Counted from the first letter of the stretch, positions 52,991 to 62,849 are shown. The stretch is 64,000 nucleotides of DNA from Actinoplanes sp. L3-i22 (GCF_019704555.1 NZ_AP024745.1:5092501-5156500); one strand, 5' to 3'. Notes: a model not told the origin generated them from the sequence alone. Numbers and translations: made by a program.

Positions 52991-53185
52991 ATGCCCCACG
53001 ACTCGAACGACCCGTCGATCGTGCCGTGCGATCCGCTGCCCTCCGACGCGGCGATCGCCGCGGCGACCTGCGCCTGCGGCCAGGATCGCCCGGACCACCC
53101 GCGCCGTGGTCCGGGCCGCGGGTGCGTGACCTGTCCGCCCGGCGAATGCCCACGACTTCGCCGTACGGCGTGGTGGTCCTGGTGA
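52991..53185 (+). CDS. possible small Cys-rich protein
   Basis: A 64-aa reading frame with strong third-position GC bias through most of its length. It starts MPHDSNDPSIVPCDPLPSD and has cysteines in PCD, TCACG, GCVTC and GECP. There is no signal peptide and no convincing ribosome-binding site before the ATG, so it may not be translated from here. It ends exactly where the convergent sigma gene ends. A SARP-like element precedes it. The family is not recognised; a zinc-binding or peptide-precursor role is speculation. Confidence 0.4.
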   Translation: MPHDSNDPSIVPCDPLPSDAAIAAATCACGQDRPDHPRRGPGRGCVTCPPGECPRLRRTAWWSW

Positions 53186-54064
53186 TCAGTCGGCGAGCCG
53201 CACCTCGCGCACCTGACCCTCGCGTTCGTGCAGCACCCAGGTGCGCGTCGCGGTCTCCCAGACGGTGATGCCCGGCCCGGCGATCACCTCGACCGGCCGG
53301 TGCCGCAGGCCGGCCGCCCGGTCGTGGCGCAGCGTGTCGAGCACCGACGCCAGCCCGGCCGTGCGCCGGCCGTCCGGCCACCAGACGTCGGTGTCCCACG
53401 CCCAGCGCCCGCGCACCGCCCGTGGCAGCGCGCCGGCCGGGGTCGCGGCCAGCACCGCGTCCGCCTCCTGCCACCGTGCGGCGGTCAGCGCCGCGAAGTC
53501 CGCGTGCCGCTCGTCGCGCACCTGCGGCAGCACCGTGGCCAGCTGCCGGCGGCCCTCGCTGAGCCGGCTGCGGACCGTGCCGACCGGGATCCCGCACAGC
53601 GCGGCGATCCGCTGGTAGGAGTTGCAGGCCAGGAAGTAGCGCAGCATCGCGACCGGCCGGGCCGCCGGGGACAGCCGGCCGATCGCGTGCCGGATCCAGT
53701 CCCGCTCGGCGTCCCGGTCCACACCGGCGTGCGGGGCGTCGCGGTCGTCGGCGGTCAGGTCCGCGGCCACCACGTCGAGCGGGATCGGCCGGCGTACCCG
53801 CAGCTTCGACCGGCAGGTGTTGCGCACGATGGTGTGCAGCCAGGCCCGGACCGCGGCCGGGTCACGCAGCTCCCGGATGGTGGCCAGCGCGGCGATCGCC
53901 GAGTCCTGGCAGGCGTCCTCGGCGTCCGGGCCGGCGCCCAGGATCTGGTTCGCGACCGACCGCATGCCGGCGTAGTGCGCCTGGAACAGGGCGGTGAGGC
54001 TGGTCGCGTCCCCCCACTGGGCGGCGCGGACGAGCAGTTCGATCTCCGTCTCGGGCAACAGCAT
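53186..54064 (-). CDS. ECF-type RNA polymerase sigma factor with NTF2-like C-terminal domain
   Basis: A 292-aa sigma factor. Region 2 (about residues 10-80; TALFQAHYAGMRSVANQILG, DAEDACQDSAIAALATI, VRAWLHTIVRN) binds the -10. Region 4 (about 120-175; YQRIAALCGIPVGTVRSRLSEGRRQL) binds the -35. The last 110 residues (DFAALTAARWQEADAVLAATP to VWETATRTWVL) look like a SnoaL/NTF2 domain, as in SigJ/ECF41-type factors regulated by their own tail rather than by an anti-sigma factor. ATG 54064 follows TAGCGT by 7 nt in a SARP-type promoter, so it should be leaderless and SARP-controlled. Confidence 0.88.
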   Translation of the reverse strand: MLLPETEIELLVRAAQWGDATSLTALFQAHYAGMRSVANQILGAGPDAEDACQDSAIAALATIRELRDPAAVRAWLHTIVRNTCRSKLRVRRPIPLDVVAADLTADDRDAPHAGVDRDAERDWIRHAIGRLSPAARPVAMLRYFLACNSYQRIAALCGIPVGTVRSRLSEGRRQLATVLPQVRDERHADFAALTAARWQEADAVLAATPAGALPRAVRGRWAWDTDVWWPDGRRTAGLASVLDTLRHDRAAGLRHRPVEVIAGPGITVWETATRTWVLHEREGQVREVRLAD

Positions 54065-54071
54065 GGCGGCG

Positions 54072-54103
54072 ACGCTAGAGACGCCCACTGGAGAAGTTCT
54101 TGA
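54072..54103 (-). promoter_or_regulatory. SARP-type promoter of the ECF sigma gene
   Basis: Read on the reverse strand: TCAAGAA (54097-54103), 4 nt, TCCAGTG (54086-54092), 8 nt, TAGCGT (54072-54077). TCCAGTG is identical to heptamers in the 55985 box. The ATG lies 7 nt after the -10. Confidence 0.62.
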
Positions 54104-54141
54104 CGCGCGGATCGAACTTCCGGCCGTCGGCGCGCATCTGG

Positions 54142-55948
<1,807 letters not shown>

Positions 55949-55953
55949 GCCCC

Positions 55954-55982
55954 GGGGCCGCCGGCGCCCGGCCGGCGGCCCC
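55954..55982 (+). terminator. terminator after ilvC
   Basis: A perfect 12-bp GC-rich inverted repeat (55954-55965 and 55971-55982) with the 5-nt loop GCCCG, directly upstream of the SARP box at 55985. Confidence 0.83.
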
Positions 55983-55984
55983 GC

Positions 55985-56027
55985 TCCAGTGATCGTTCAC
56001 TCGTCCTCCAGTGGCCCCGCCTAGCTT
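55985..56027 (+). promoter_or_regulatory. SARP-type promoter of the alpha/beta-hydrolase operon
   Basis: TCCAGTG (55985-55991), TTCACTC (55996-56002) and TCCAGTG (56007-56013) repeat every 11 bp, followed after 8 bp by TAGCTT (56022-56027). Layout and -10 are identical to those of the second AfsR-type gene. Confidence 0.78.
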
Positions 56028-56069
56028 TTCCCACTGTCGGAGCGACACGATGAGGGTGGGGGCAGGAAA

Positions 56070-56861
56070 ATGGGCAGACCGGTGGTTTTCGTTCACGGGC
56101 TCTGGGTGCACGCGGTGTCCTGGCAGCCGTGGCAGGAACTTTTCGACAAACAGGGCTTCACGACGTACGCACCGGGCTGGCCCGGCGACGCCGAAACGGT
56201 CGACGCCACCCGGGCCGACCCGTCGGGGCAGGCCGGGGTGGGCGTGGAACAGATCACCGACGCGTACGCCGCGTTCCTGGCCGGACTCGACGAGCCGGCG
56301 ATCGTCATCGGCCACTCGTTCGGCGGGCTGATCGTGGAGAAGCTGCTCGACCGTGGCCTGCCCGCGGCCGCCGTCGCGATCTCGCCGGCCCCGATCAAGG
56401 GGATCCGGGCGCTGCCGCTGAACCTGCTGCGCTCCAGCCTGCCGGTCACCTCGCGCCCGGCCAACCGGCGTAAGGCGGTCACCCTGACCGAGAAGCAGTG
56501 GGCGTTCTCGTTCGGCAACGCCCTCGACCGGGCCGAGTCGGACGAGCTCTACCGGCGGCTGAGCATCCCGGGCCCGGGGCGCCCGCTGTTCGAGGCGTCG
56601 TTCGCGAACTTCACCCCGAACGCGGCGACCACCGTCGACCCGGCCCGCGCCGGGCGCGGCCCGCTGCTGCTGATGGCCAACGGCCAGGACCACACCGTGC
56701 CCGAGGTGGTGGTGAAGGCGGCGCACCGCCTCTACGCCACTTCGCCGGCCACCACCGACCTGATCACCTACTCCGACCGCGGCCACAGCGCGCCCTTCGA
56801 CCACGGCTGGCGCGCGGTCGCCGACGACACCCTGGCCTGGCTGGCCCGCCAGAGCCGCTGA
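56070..56861 (+). CDS. alpha/beta hydrolase
   Basis: A 263-aa alpha/beta-fold hydrolase. The oxyanion region VVFVHGLWVHAVSW is at the N-terminus, the nucleophile elbow GHSFGG has Ser near residue 91, the acid is the Asp of NGQDHTVP, and the catalytic His is in DRGHSAPFDH. No signal peptide is present. The substrate is unknown, probably an ester, lactone or thioester. It is the first gene of a two-gene operon behind a strong SARP-type promoter. Confidence 0.87.
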   Translation: MGRPVVFVHGLWVHAVSWQPWQELFDKQGFTTYAPGWPGDAETVDATRADPSGQAGVGVEQITDAYAAFLAGLDEPAIVIGHSFGGLIVEKLLDRGLPAAAVAISPAPIKGIRALPLNLLRSSLPVTSRPANRRKAVTLTEKQWAFSFGNALDRAESDELYRRLSIPGPGRPLFEASFANFTPNAATTVDPARAGRGPLLLMANGQDHTVPEVVVKAAHRLYATSPATTDLITYSDRGHSAPFDHGWRAVADDTLAWLARQSR

Positions 56862-56885
56862 TCACCGCACGCAGGAGTCACCAGC

Positions 56886-58463
56886 ATGAGCAACCTCAGC
56901 CCCGGAACCCACGCCTTCACCGCGCACGGCGTGCGGCAGGTCTACCACGTCGCCGGCGACGGGCCGGTGCTGGTCGCGCACGCCGGCGGGCCGGGCGTCG
57001 GCTGGCCCTACCTGCGCTCGCCGCGGTTGGAGCAGCACTTCACGATGGTCTACCCGGAGCCGGTCGGCACCGGGGACTCCGGACCGCTGCCGACCGGTGC
57101 GACGTACGTGGACACGTACGTCGAAATGCTCCTGTCCTTGATTGATCATCTCGGGGTGGAGAAGGCGCATCTGCTGGGGCACTCGCACGGCGGGGTGATC
57201 GGGCAGCGCTTCGCGATCCGGCACCCGGAGCGGGTCGCCGGGCTCGCGCTGTACAGCACGACCCCGGTGATCGACGCGGCGTTCTGGGCGGCCGTCGCCG
57301 CGAACGCCGCCGCCTACCCGGCCCGTCACCCGCACGTGCCGGAGGCGGCCGAGGTGGCGGCCGTGATGGCGGACCCGCAGGTGGTGCGCGGCGACGTGGC
57401 CAAGACCGCCCGGATGCGCGCCGTCCTGCCGATCTACTTCGCCGACTACTGGGGCCGGCGCGCCGAGTTCGAGCCGCTGCGCGACAGCATCCAGGTCTGG
57501 GACGTCCGGTTCGACGCGAGCGACGTCGACCACCGGCCGGAATTGGCCTCGATCCGGGCGCGGACCGTGGTGGTGACCGGCCGGCACGACTTCGCCTGCG
57601 GGCCGGACCGGGCGACGATGCTGCACGACGGCATCCCCGGCTCGCGGCTGGTGCTCCTGGAACACAGCGGCCATTTCGGACATCTCGAGGAGCCGGCCGA
57701 GTTCCTGGCCGCGGTGCTGTGGCTGCGCGACGTCAGCTTCCAGGACGCGGTGCGCACCACGTTCCGGCGCGGCGACTCCGCGGCGGTCCTGACCATGGCC
57801 GAGGCCGAAGTCGCGCGGGCCCGGGCGGCGGGGGAGCCGGCCGGGGAGGTCGAAGGGCTCTACGCGATGGCGCGGGTCGCGTTGCGCGGCGACGACCTGG
57901 TCCGGGCCGAGGACCTGGCCCGCACCGCGCTGGACGTGGCGGTGCGCTCCGGCGACCGGCGGCTCGAGGAACGGCCCCGGCACGTGCTGGCCGCGGTCGC
58001 CCGGCTGTCCGGCGACTACCCGCTGGCCCGCGAGCGGTACCTGGCGAGCATCGCGCTCAACGAGCAACTCGGGCAGGACGAGCACGTCAACGCCGAGTAC
58101 TACAACCTGGCCTTCATCGAGCTGTACCTGGGCAACCTGGACCGGGCCCGGGAACTGTTCGCCGAAGGGCGCGAACGGGTGTTCCGGGCCGGGTACCGCA
58201 ACTTCGTGCCGTACCTGGGGATCGCCGCCGCCGCGATGGCCGCCGCCGACGGCGACCACCCGCGGGCGGCCCGGATGATCGGATTCACCGACAGCGCGTT
58301 CGCCGCGGTCCGCCAGGTGCCCGACCCGGACGACGCGGTCGAGGTCGCCCGCGCCCGCACCGCCGCGGTCGCCGCCCTGGGCCAGGATCGCTACGCGTTC
58401 GACTACGCCGGCGGCGCCGTCCTCGACCCGGTCGCGGCGTTCGGCATCAGCTGGGGGGAGTGA
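56886..58463 (+). CDS. alpha/beta hydrolase fused to a TPR-like domain
   Basis: A 525-aa two-part protein. The N-terminal alpha/beta hydrolase (about residues 10-285) resembles proline iminopeptidases: AHAGGPGVGWPYL, GTGDSG, the nucleophile elbow GHSHGG (Ser near 99), the acid in GRHDFACGP, and His in HSGHFGHLE. The C-terminal 230 residues are helical repeats (LYAMARVALRGDDLVRAEDLARTALDVA, YYNLAFIELYLGNLDRARELFAEG) like the TPR tail of AfsR/LuxR regulators. It ends AFGISWGE, similar to the end of such regulators. It is 24 nt behind the first hydrolase gene and overlaps the convergent acetyltransferase by 17 nt. Confidence 0.85.
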   Translation: MSNLSPGTHAFTAHGVRQVYHVAGDGPVLVAHAGGPGVGWPYLRSPRLEQHFTMVYPEPVGTGDSGPLPTGATYVDTYVEMLLSLIDHLGVEKAHLLGHSHGGVIGQRFAIRHPERVAGLALYSTTPVIDAAFWAAVAANAAAYPARHPHVPEAAEVAAVMADPQVVRGDVAKTARMRAVLPIYFADYWGRRAEFEPLRDSIQVWDVRFDASDVDHRPELASIRARTVVVTGRHDFACGPDRATMLHDGIPGSRLVLLEHSGHFGHLEEPAEFLAAVLWLRDVSFQDAVRTTFRRGDSAAVLTMAEAEVARARAAGEPAGEVEGLYAMARVALRGDDLVRAEDLARTALDVAVRSGDRRLEERPRHVLAAVARLSGDYPLARERYLASIALNEQLGQDEHVNAEYYNLAFIELYLGNLDRARELFAEGRERVFRAGYRNFVPYLGIAAAAMAAADGDHPRAARMIGFTDSAFAAVRQVPDPDDAVEVARARTAAVAALGQDRYAFDYAGGAVLDPVAAFGISWGE

Positions 58464-59053
58464 GCCCGGTCCGGGACTCCAGGTCCGCGTCGGTGATCTC
58501 GCGGACCACCCGGCACGGCACCCCGACCGCGACCGTCATCGGCGGCACGTCCCGGCTCACCACGCTGCCCGCGCCGATCACCGCGCCGTAGCCGATCCGC
58601 ACCCCCGGCAGCACCACCACGTTGCTGCCGATCCACACCCGGTCCTCGATCACGATCGGCTCCGAGAACCGCCGGAAATCCTCCCGCAGCGCCGGGTGGA
58701 TCGGATGCCCGGTCGTGGTCAGGGTGACACTCGGCGCGATCATCACCCCGTTCCCGATCCGGATCTCCACATCGTCGACAAAGGTCAGATTGACGTTGCC
58801 GAAGAAGTCGTCACCGAGGTGCACATTTGCTGCCGAACCCGGCGTGGAACGGCGACAGCAGCACGGTCCGCGCGCCGACCGACCCGAGGATCCGCTCCAG
58901 CAGGGCCCGGCGCCGCTCGGTGTCGCCGGGCCGCACACTGTTGTACTCGAAGACCAGGTCCGCGCGCCGCAACGGATCCTGGAACGACGCCTCCGACTCG
59001 GTGTAGAGCAGCCCCTGCCGGATCCGCTCCAGCACCCCGTCCTGATCCCGCAT
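58447..59053 (-). pseudogene. maltose/galactoside O-acetyltransferase-like gene with a frameshift
   Basis: The N-terminal part reads MRDQDGVLERIRQGLLYTESEASFQDPLRRADLVFEYNSVRPGD and runs to FHAGFGSK before a stop in its own frame. The rest of a hexapeptide-repeat acetyltransferase continues in another frame from NVHLGDDFFGNVNLTFVDD to the end, including the active-site TTGHPIHP and the left-handed beta-helix repeats (DRVWIGSNVVVLPGVRIG). Removing one base of the TTT run at 58826-58828 would give FGSNVHLGDD and a complete gene of about 201 codons. Either the gene is broken or the base call is wrong. GGAGG lies 10 nt before ATG 59053. Confidence 0.82.
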
Positions 59054-59097
59054 GATCGCCACGCCTCCGGTCTACCACACCATCGGACCTTCACCCC

Positions 59098-59127
59098 AAG
59101 ATCAAATCCGCTTTCCGGTACGGCGTG
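59098..59127. repeat. dispersed 30-bp intergenic repeat, copy 2
   Basis: It matches 40711-40740 at 27 of 30 positions. It lies in the short gap between the 59130-59492 gene and the acetyltransferase gene, both on the reverse strand. Confidence 0.65.
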
Positions 59128-59129
59128 AG

Positions 59130-59492
59130 TCAGCTGCCGGAGGCCAGCGCGATCCCGAAGTTCTGACCCTTCTTCCGGACGATCCAGGTGCCGGACACGA
59201 CGCCCAGGCGCACGGTCACCAGGGGCAGCATGGTCGTGAGGTCGGAGATGAACATCGGGAAGTGATGGCCGTCGGCGTCCCGCCAGACCAGATACTTCGC
59301 CGACCGCCCGGACCGCATCGAGTCAAGCGTCAACGTCGCGTCGAAGGCGACGTTGGGCCGCATGGTGTACGCCACCCAATGCACGTCGTCGTCCAGGTAG
59401 GAGTGGCCGCGCGGCCCCTCGACGTAGAACAGCAGGTTCCCGCGCTCGTCATACGGCACCTCGACGACGGAACTCTTCCGCGTTACCACCAC
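59130..59492 (-). CDS. hypothetical protein
   Basis: A 120-aa soluble protein, not recognised. The pattern VEVPYDERGNLLFYVEGPRGHSYLDDDVHWVAYTMRPNVAFDATLTLDSMRSGRSAKYLVWRD suggests a mostly beta-strand fold. AGGAGG lies just before two consecutive GTG codons, either of which may be the start. It is in line with the frameshifted acetyltransferase gene. Confidence 0.6.
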   Translation of the reverse strand: MVVTRKSSVVEVPYDERGNLLFYVEGPRGHSYLDDDVHWVAYTMRPNVAFDATLTLDSMRSGRSAKYLVWRDADGHHFPMFISDLTTMLPLVTVRLGVVSGTWIVRKKGQNFGIALASGS

Positions 59493-59581
59493 TGCCTCCT
59501 GTCACTTCACCGGCTGACGCGAAGGCAGGTTAGCCGGTCCGATCTTGTCGTTCACTCGTCGGCCGCCGGTAGATTCCGCCC

Positions 59582-59641
59582 TTGGAACTTGACGACCTCG
59601 TGGCCTTGCTGGACTCCGAGGACGAGGGTTGCCCATGCTGA
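59582..59641 (+). CDS. candidate 19-aa peptide
   Basis: TTG GAA CTT opens a 19-codon frame reading LELDDLVALLDSEDEGCPC, acidic and ending in CPC, with 15 of 19 third positions G or C. TAGATT (59570-59575) ends 6 nt upstream, the leaderless geometry seen elsewhere here. It could be a small peptide, a precursor-like peptide or the end of a decayed gene. No modifying enzyme lies nearby. Nothing else is apparent in 59493-59780. Confidence 0.25.
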   Translation: MELDDLVALLDSEDEGCPC

Positions 59642-59780
59642 CTACCGTGGCCGGGGCTTGTCGATCTGGGTGCGGAGCTGTTTGGCGAGCGGTCGTGGCG
59701 GGGCGTCGCCTGCGGTTCGCTGGGTAGGGATGCCGTGTGTGGTGCGTTCGCAGCAATGCTGCCGCGGCAGAGGGAGCGCC

Positions 59781-60488
59781 ATGAATGTGGCTGGTGGTCG
59801 GGAGCTCGCGTGGGACGGGTGTGTCAACGTCCGTGACTTGGGCGGCCTCGGCCAGGTGCGACCCGGTGCGGTGGTCCGGATGGAAGCGCCGACCCGGTTG
59901 AGCGAGTCGGGGTGGGCGACGGCCTGGGCGCACGGGGTCCGGACCGTGGTCGATTTGCGCAATGCCGACGAGTGCCGGCCGGACGTCGCGTCGAGACCGC
60001 CGGGGATCACCACGGTGCGGGTCCCGCTGGAGCCGCTGGGTACACCGTTCTACGAGCACTGGCAGAAGATCGACGACCTGGCCTCACCGCTCTACTACCC
60101 GGCGATGCTGGCCGAGCATCCCGAGCGGGTGGTCGCCGCCACGCGGGCGATCGCCACTGCCGCCCCGGGTTGCGTGGTGTTCCACTGCGCCGGCGGCAAG
60201 GACCGTACCGGGTTGCTCGCTCTGGTGCTGCTGACGCTGGCCGCGGCGTCACCCGAGGAGATCATCGCCGACTACCTGCTGACCTACGAGCGGATGAGGC
60301 AGCGGTACGCCGAACTCGGGTTCGGTGACCAGCTCGCCGCCGTGAACGAATGCCTGGCGAGCCACGGCACCACCATCGCGGCGTCACTGACCTCGACCAT
60401 CGGGTCGCTGACGATGCCCGACTTTCTCCTGGACAATGGTCTGCCCGAGGCCGACCTCGCCACCCTGCATGCCCGCTTGACAACCTGA
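59781..60488 (+). CDS. tyrosine-protein phosphatase (PTP-like, Y_phosphatase3 type)
   Basis: A 235-aa phosphatase. The opening WDGCVNVRDLGGL and the catalytic loop HCAGGKDRTG (Cx5R) match the bacterial PtpB-type tyrosine/serine phosphatases, which may also use phosphoinositides. The general-acid region is not obvious. No signal peptide is seen. ATG 59781 follows AGGGAG; the frame is open far upstream but that part is not protein-like. The natural substrate is unknown. Confidence 0.87.
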   Translation: MNVAGGRELAWDGCVNVRDLGGLGQVRPGAVVRMEAPTRLSESGWATAWAHGVRTVVDLRNADECRPDVASRPPGITTVRVPLEPLGTPFYEHWQKIDDLASPLYYPAMLAEHPERVVAATRAIATAAPGCVVFHCAGGKDRTGLLALVLLTLAAASPEEIIADYLLTYERMRQRYAELGFGDQLAAVNECLASHGTTIAASLTSTIGSLTMPDFLLDNGLPEADLATLHARLTT

Positions 60489-60602
60489 AACGTGGGTCCT
60501 GTCGCGAGAGTGTGCGGGCCGGTCATCGGCACTTCCTGGCGACGGCATGAGCGCAAGTGCCCTGGCGGTGGATGGCCGCCCGCAGCTGGCAGAATCTTTG
60601 CC

Positions 60603-60845
60603 ATGGTGCCGCTGAAAGTCACGTACGACGAGGTGGCAAATGCGGCTTACATCTACTTCCAGCAAGCCGGCGCCAAGGTGGCCAAGATGTATCCGTGCGA
60701 TCCGATCGACGTAGCCGGCATGATCAATCTAGATTTCGATGCGACCGGCCGCCTGATCGGCATTGAAGTGCTGGACGCACGGGCAAAACTCGCGCCGGAA
60801 CTCTTGGCGCAGGCCGAAGACATCACCCGGCGAACCTCGGGCTGA
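60603..60845 (+). CDS. DUF2283 family protein
   Basis: An 80-aa protein with the DUF2283 pattern: VTYDEVANAAYIYFQQ, then INLDFDATGRLIGIEVLDA. The function of this widespread small family is unknown; some members lie beside toxin or mobile genes, but none is evident here. CAGAAT ends 7 nt before the ATG, which suggests a leaderless transcript. Confidence 0.83.
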   Translation: MVPLKVTYDEVANAAYIYFQQAGAKVAKMYPCDPIDVAGMINLDFDATGRLIGIEVLDARAKLAPELLAQAEDITRRTSG

Positions 60846-61165
60846 GGATGACGTGCCGCCCGTTTCATCAGTCCGCTTCGTCAGTCCATCGGGCGACTGA
60901 CTCGCGGCAGTAAGCGCGGTCGCACACTGTCGAGGGCACTGGCTCTCGTCGGCAGATCCGGATGCCGCACGCTGATGGCGGCCTCAGCACGATGCTGCTA
61001 TCGTCGCCTTCGGCGTGGCTCGCGCCCAACCTCCGGTGACCGCCCCCGACGCGCGGTCCTCGTGGAGGCAAAGGGACTTTCGTCTCGGGTCGCTGTCATC
61101 ATTCGCTGGTTCCGGACGTCTTGATCGCGCGGGGGATCGACGCACGGGACAGCGGAGGACCCCAA
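60846..61165. other. 320-bp gap upstream of the carbon-nitrogen hydrolase gene
   Basis: No convincing gene is seen on either strand. TATCGT near 61000 could be a -10 for the downstream gene. GGAGG at 61154-61158 is its ribosome-binding site. A coding-like stretch around 61050-61120 ends in a stop and may be a remnant. Confidence 0.4.
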
Positions 61166-62170
61166 ATGACAGCCAACAGGAACTTCAAGCGTCAGGTACG
61201 CGCTCGCGCCGCCAAGACCGGCGAGTCCTACACCGCTGCGCTACGGCACCTCCTCCGCACGACTCCGCAAGGAGAACCGATGCCACGGAACACCCTGATG
61301 CGACTGTCCGTCGCCCAGCTCGCCGTCCAGCCCGATCCCGGCGACACCGCGGCGCTACGCGACTGCGGCGACCGGATCCGCCACCTCATGCGGGCGGCCC
61401 ACGAGGCGGGAGCCCGGCTGCTGCACCTACCCGAGGACGCGCTGAGCTGCCCGAACAAGAGGATCATGTCGGCCACCGGACCCGAGCAGGTCGGCCCGGC
61501 CGACTGGGACCGCGCCGACTGGGCAACGCTCGCGGACGAGCTGGAAGCCATCGCGAATCTCGCCGGCGAGCTGCGGCTGTGGACGGTCCTCGGCTCGATC
61601 CACCCGCTGACCGCACCTCGCCGTCCGCACCTCAGCCTCTACGTCATCTCCGACAACGGCACCGTCGCTACCCGGTACGACGAGCGGATGCTGTCGAAGA
61701 CCAAGGTCAGCTACATGTACACGCCCGGCTCGGCGCCGGTCACGTTCACCGTCGACGGCGTCCGTTTCGGCTGCGCGATGGGCATGGAAGCGACGTTCCC
61801 CGAAGTGTTCATGGAGTACGAACGACTCGACGTCGACTGCGTCCTGTTCTCCACCCACGGACCGGGCACACCCACCAACAACGGCCCGTTCGCCCTGCAA
61901 GCCCGGGCGCTCGCCGCCGCCAACAGCTACTGGGTCAGCTACGCCACCACCGCCCAGGATGCCCCGAACGCCTCTTCGGGAGTCGTCACCCCGGACGGCG
62001 AATGGCTCACCCGATGCCCGCCCGACCCGGTAGCCGCCATCGCCACCGCCGACCTCGACCTCACCACCGAGAACTACGCCCGCCCGTGGCGCCGCACCGC
62101 CAGAAGCGGCCTGTACCTCCGATACCAGGCCCCCGACGATCCCCTGAGCCACAACCGAACCCACCCCTGA
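61166..62170 (+). CDS. carbon-nitrogen hydrolase with N-terminal basic helical module
   Basis: A 334-aa nitrilase-superfamily amidase. The catalytic Glu-Lys-Cys triad can be placed in LPEDAL, MLSKTKV and GCAMGMEATFPE. The first 38 residues, TANRNFKRQVRARAAKTGESYTAALRHLLR, form a basic helical module that does not belong to the nitrilase fold and resembles a short element seen at the ends of several unrelated actinobacterial proteins. ATG 61166 has GGAGG 7 nt upstream; a start at MPRNTLMRL (61280) would give the bare enzyme. The substrate is unknown. Confidence 0.82.
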   Translation: MTANRNFKRQVRARAAKTGESYTAALRHLLRTTPQGEPMPRNTLMRLSVAQLAVQPDPGDTAALRDCGDRIRHLMRAAHEAGARLLHLPEDALSCPNKRIMSATGPEQVGPADWDRADWATLADELEAIANLAGELRLWTVLGSIHPLTAPRRPHLSLYVISDNGTVATRYDERMLSKTKVSYMYTPGSAPVTFTVDGVRFGCAMGMEATFPEVFMEYERLDVDCVLFSTHGPGTPTNNGPFALQARALAAANSYWVSYATTAQDAPNASSGVVTPDGEWLTRCPPDPVAAIATADLDLTTENYARPWRRTARSGLYLRYQAPDDPLSHNRTHP

Positions 62171-62249
62171 CGCGCCCGCCGCGACAGCTCGGCCGGTTGA
62201 CCGCCGGCACGGCCGGAGCGGCGGGAGAACGTGTAGCCCGATTGTGTGG

Positions 62250-62849
62250 TCAGCCGGTCTGCTCATCGTCGGGTAACAGGGAGACCGATCGCGTCGCGGC
62301 GTCGCGGATCAGCTCGGCGTCCACCTCGGCCCGCGATTCGCCGATTGCGTGTGCCGGCCATTCGCAGACGAACGTCATCGGGCCGGGCGGCGGCAGCGGC
62401 CACACCCAGTAGCTCGTCTCGTACCGTCGCCCGCCCCCACCGCCACTGCCGTGCATCAACAGCGGGCCGACCGGGTCTGCCGACGGGTCCAGATGCGGAT
62501 GGCGGCCCAGATTGCTGGCGGCGGCACCGTCGGCGAACTGCACGCCGAGACGCAGGAACCCCGGCGAAGGCGGGTCCTCGTCATAGAAGTCGCGGTGAAA
62601 GGCCTGGTTGAACAGTTCACCACGACGATCCTCCTGCCGCAGGACCACGGTGAGGGTGAACGCAAATCCGTTCGGGTAGGCAGCTATCCCGCTCACGGCG
62701 ACGACGGCGTCACTGCCGCGGGCCAGGATGATCTCCTTGGCGACCAAGCCGCCCAGCGCGTCGTCCGGCCTCGCCCATCCAGGTTGCCGCGACGGCGCCG
62801 ACTCCGGCTCAGGGACAGCCGGCCTCGGAAAGCGATCGAAGAAGCTCAT
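62250..62849 (-). CDS. conserved hypothetical protein
   Basis: A 199-aa soluble protein of unknown function. It begins MSFFDRFPRPAVPEPE and contains a beta-rich core (DAVVAVSGIAAYPNGFAFTLTVVLRQ, LRLGVQFADGAAASNLG), a Gly-rich loop (MHGSGGGGGRRYETSYWVWPLPPPGPM) and FVCEWPAHAIGESRAEVDAELIRDAA. The WVWPLPPPGP and EWPAxxI pattern recurs in actinobacterial hypothetical proteins. The frame continues far upstream, but ATG 62849 is where protein-like sequence begins, with CAAGCT 6 nt upstream. Confidence 0.68.
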   Translation of the reverse strand: MSFFDRFPRPAVPEPESAPSRQPGWARPDDALGGLVAKEIILARGSDAVVAVSGIAAYPNGFAFTLTVVLRQEDRRGELFNQAFHRDFYDEDPPSPGFLRLGVQFADGAAASNLGRHPHLDPSADPVGPLLMHGSGGGGGRRYETSYWVWPLPPPGPMTFVCEWPAHAIGESRAEVDAELIRDAATRSVSLLPDDEQTG

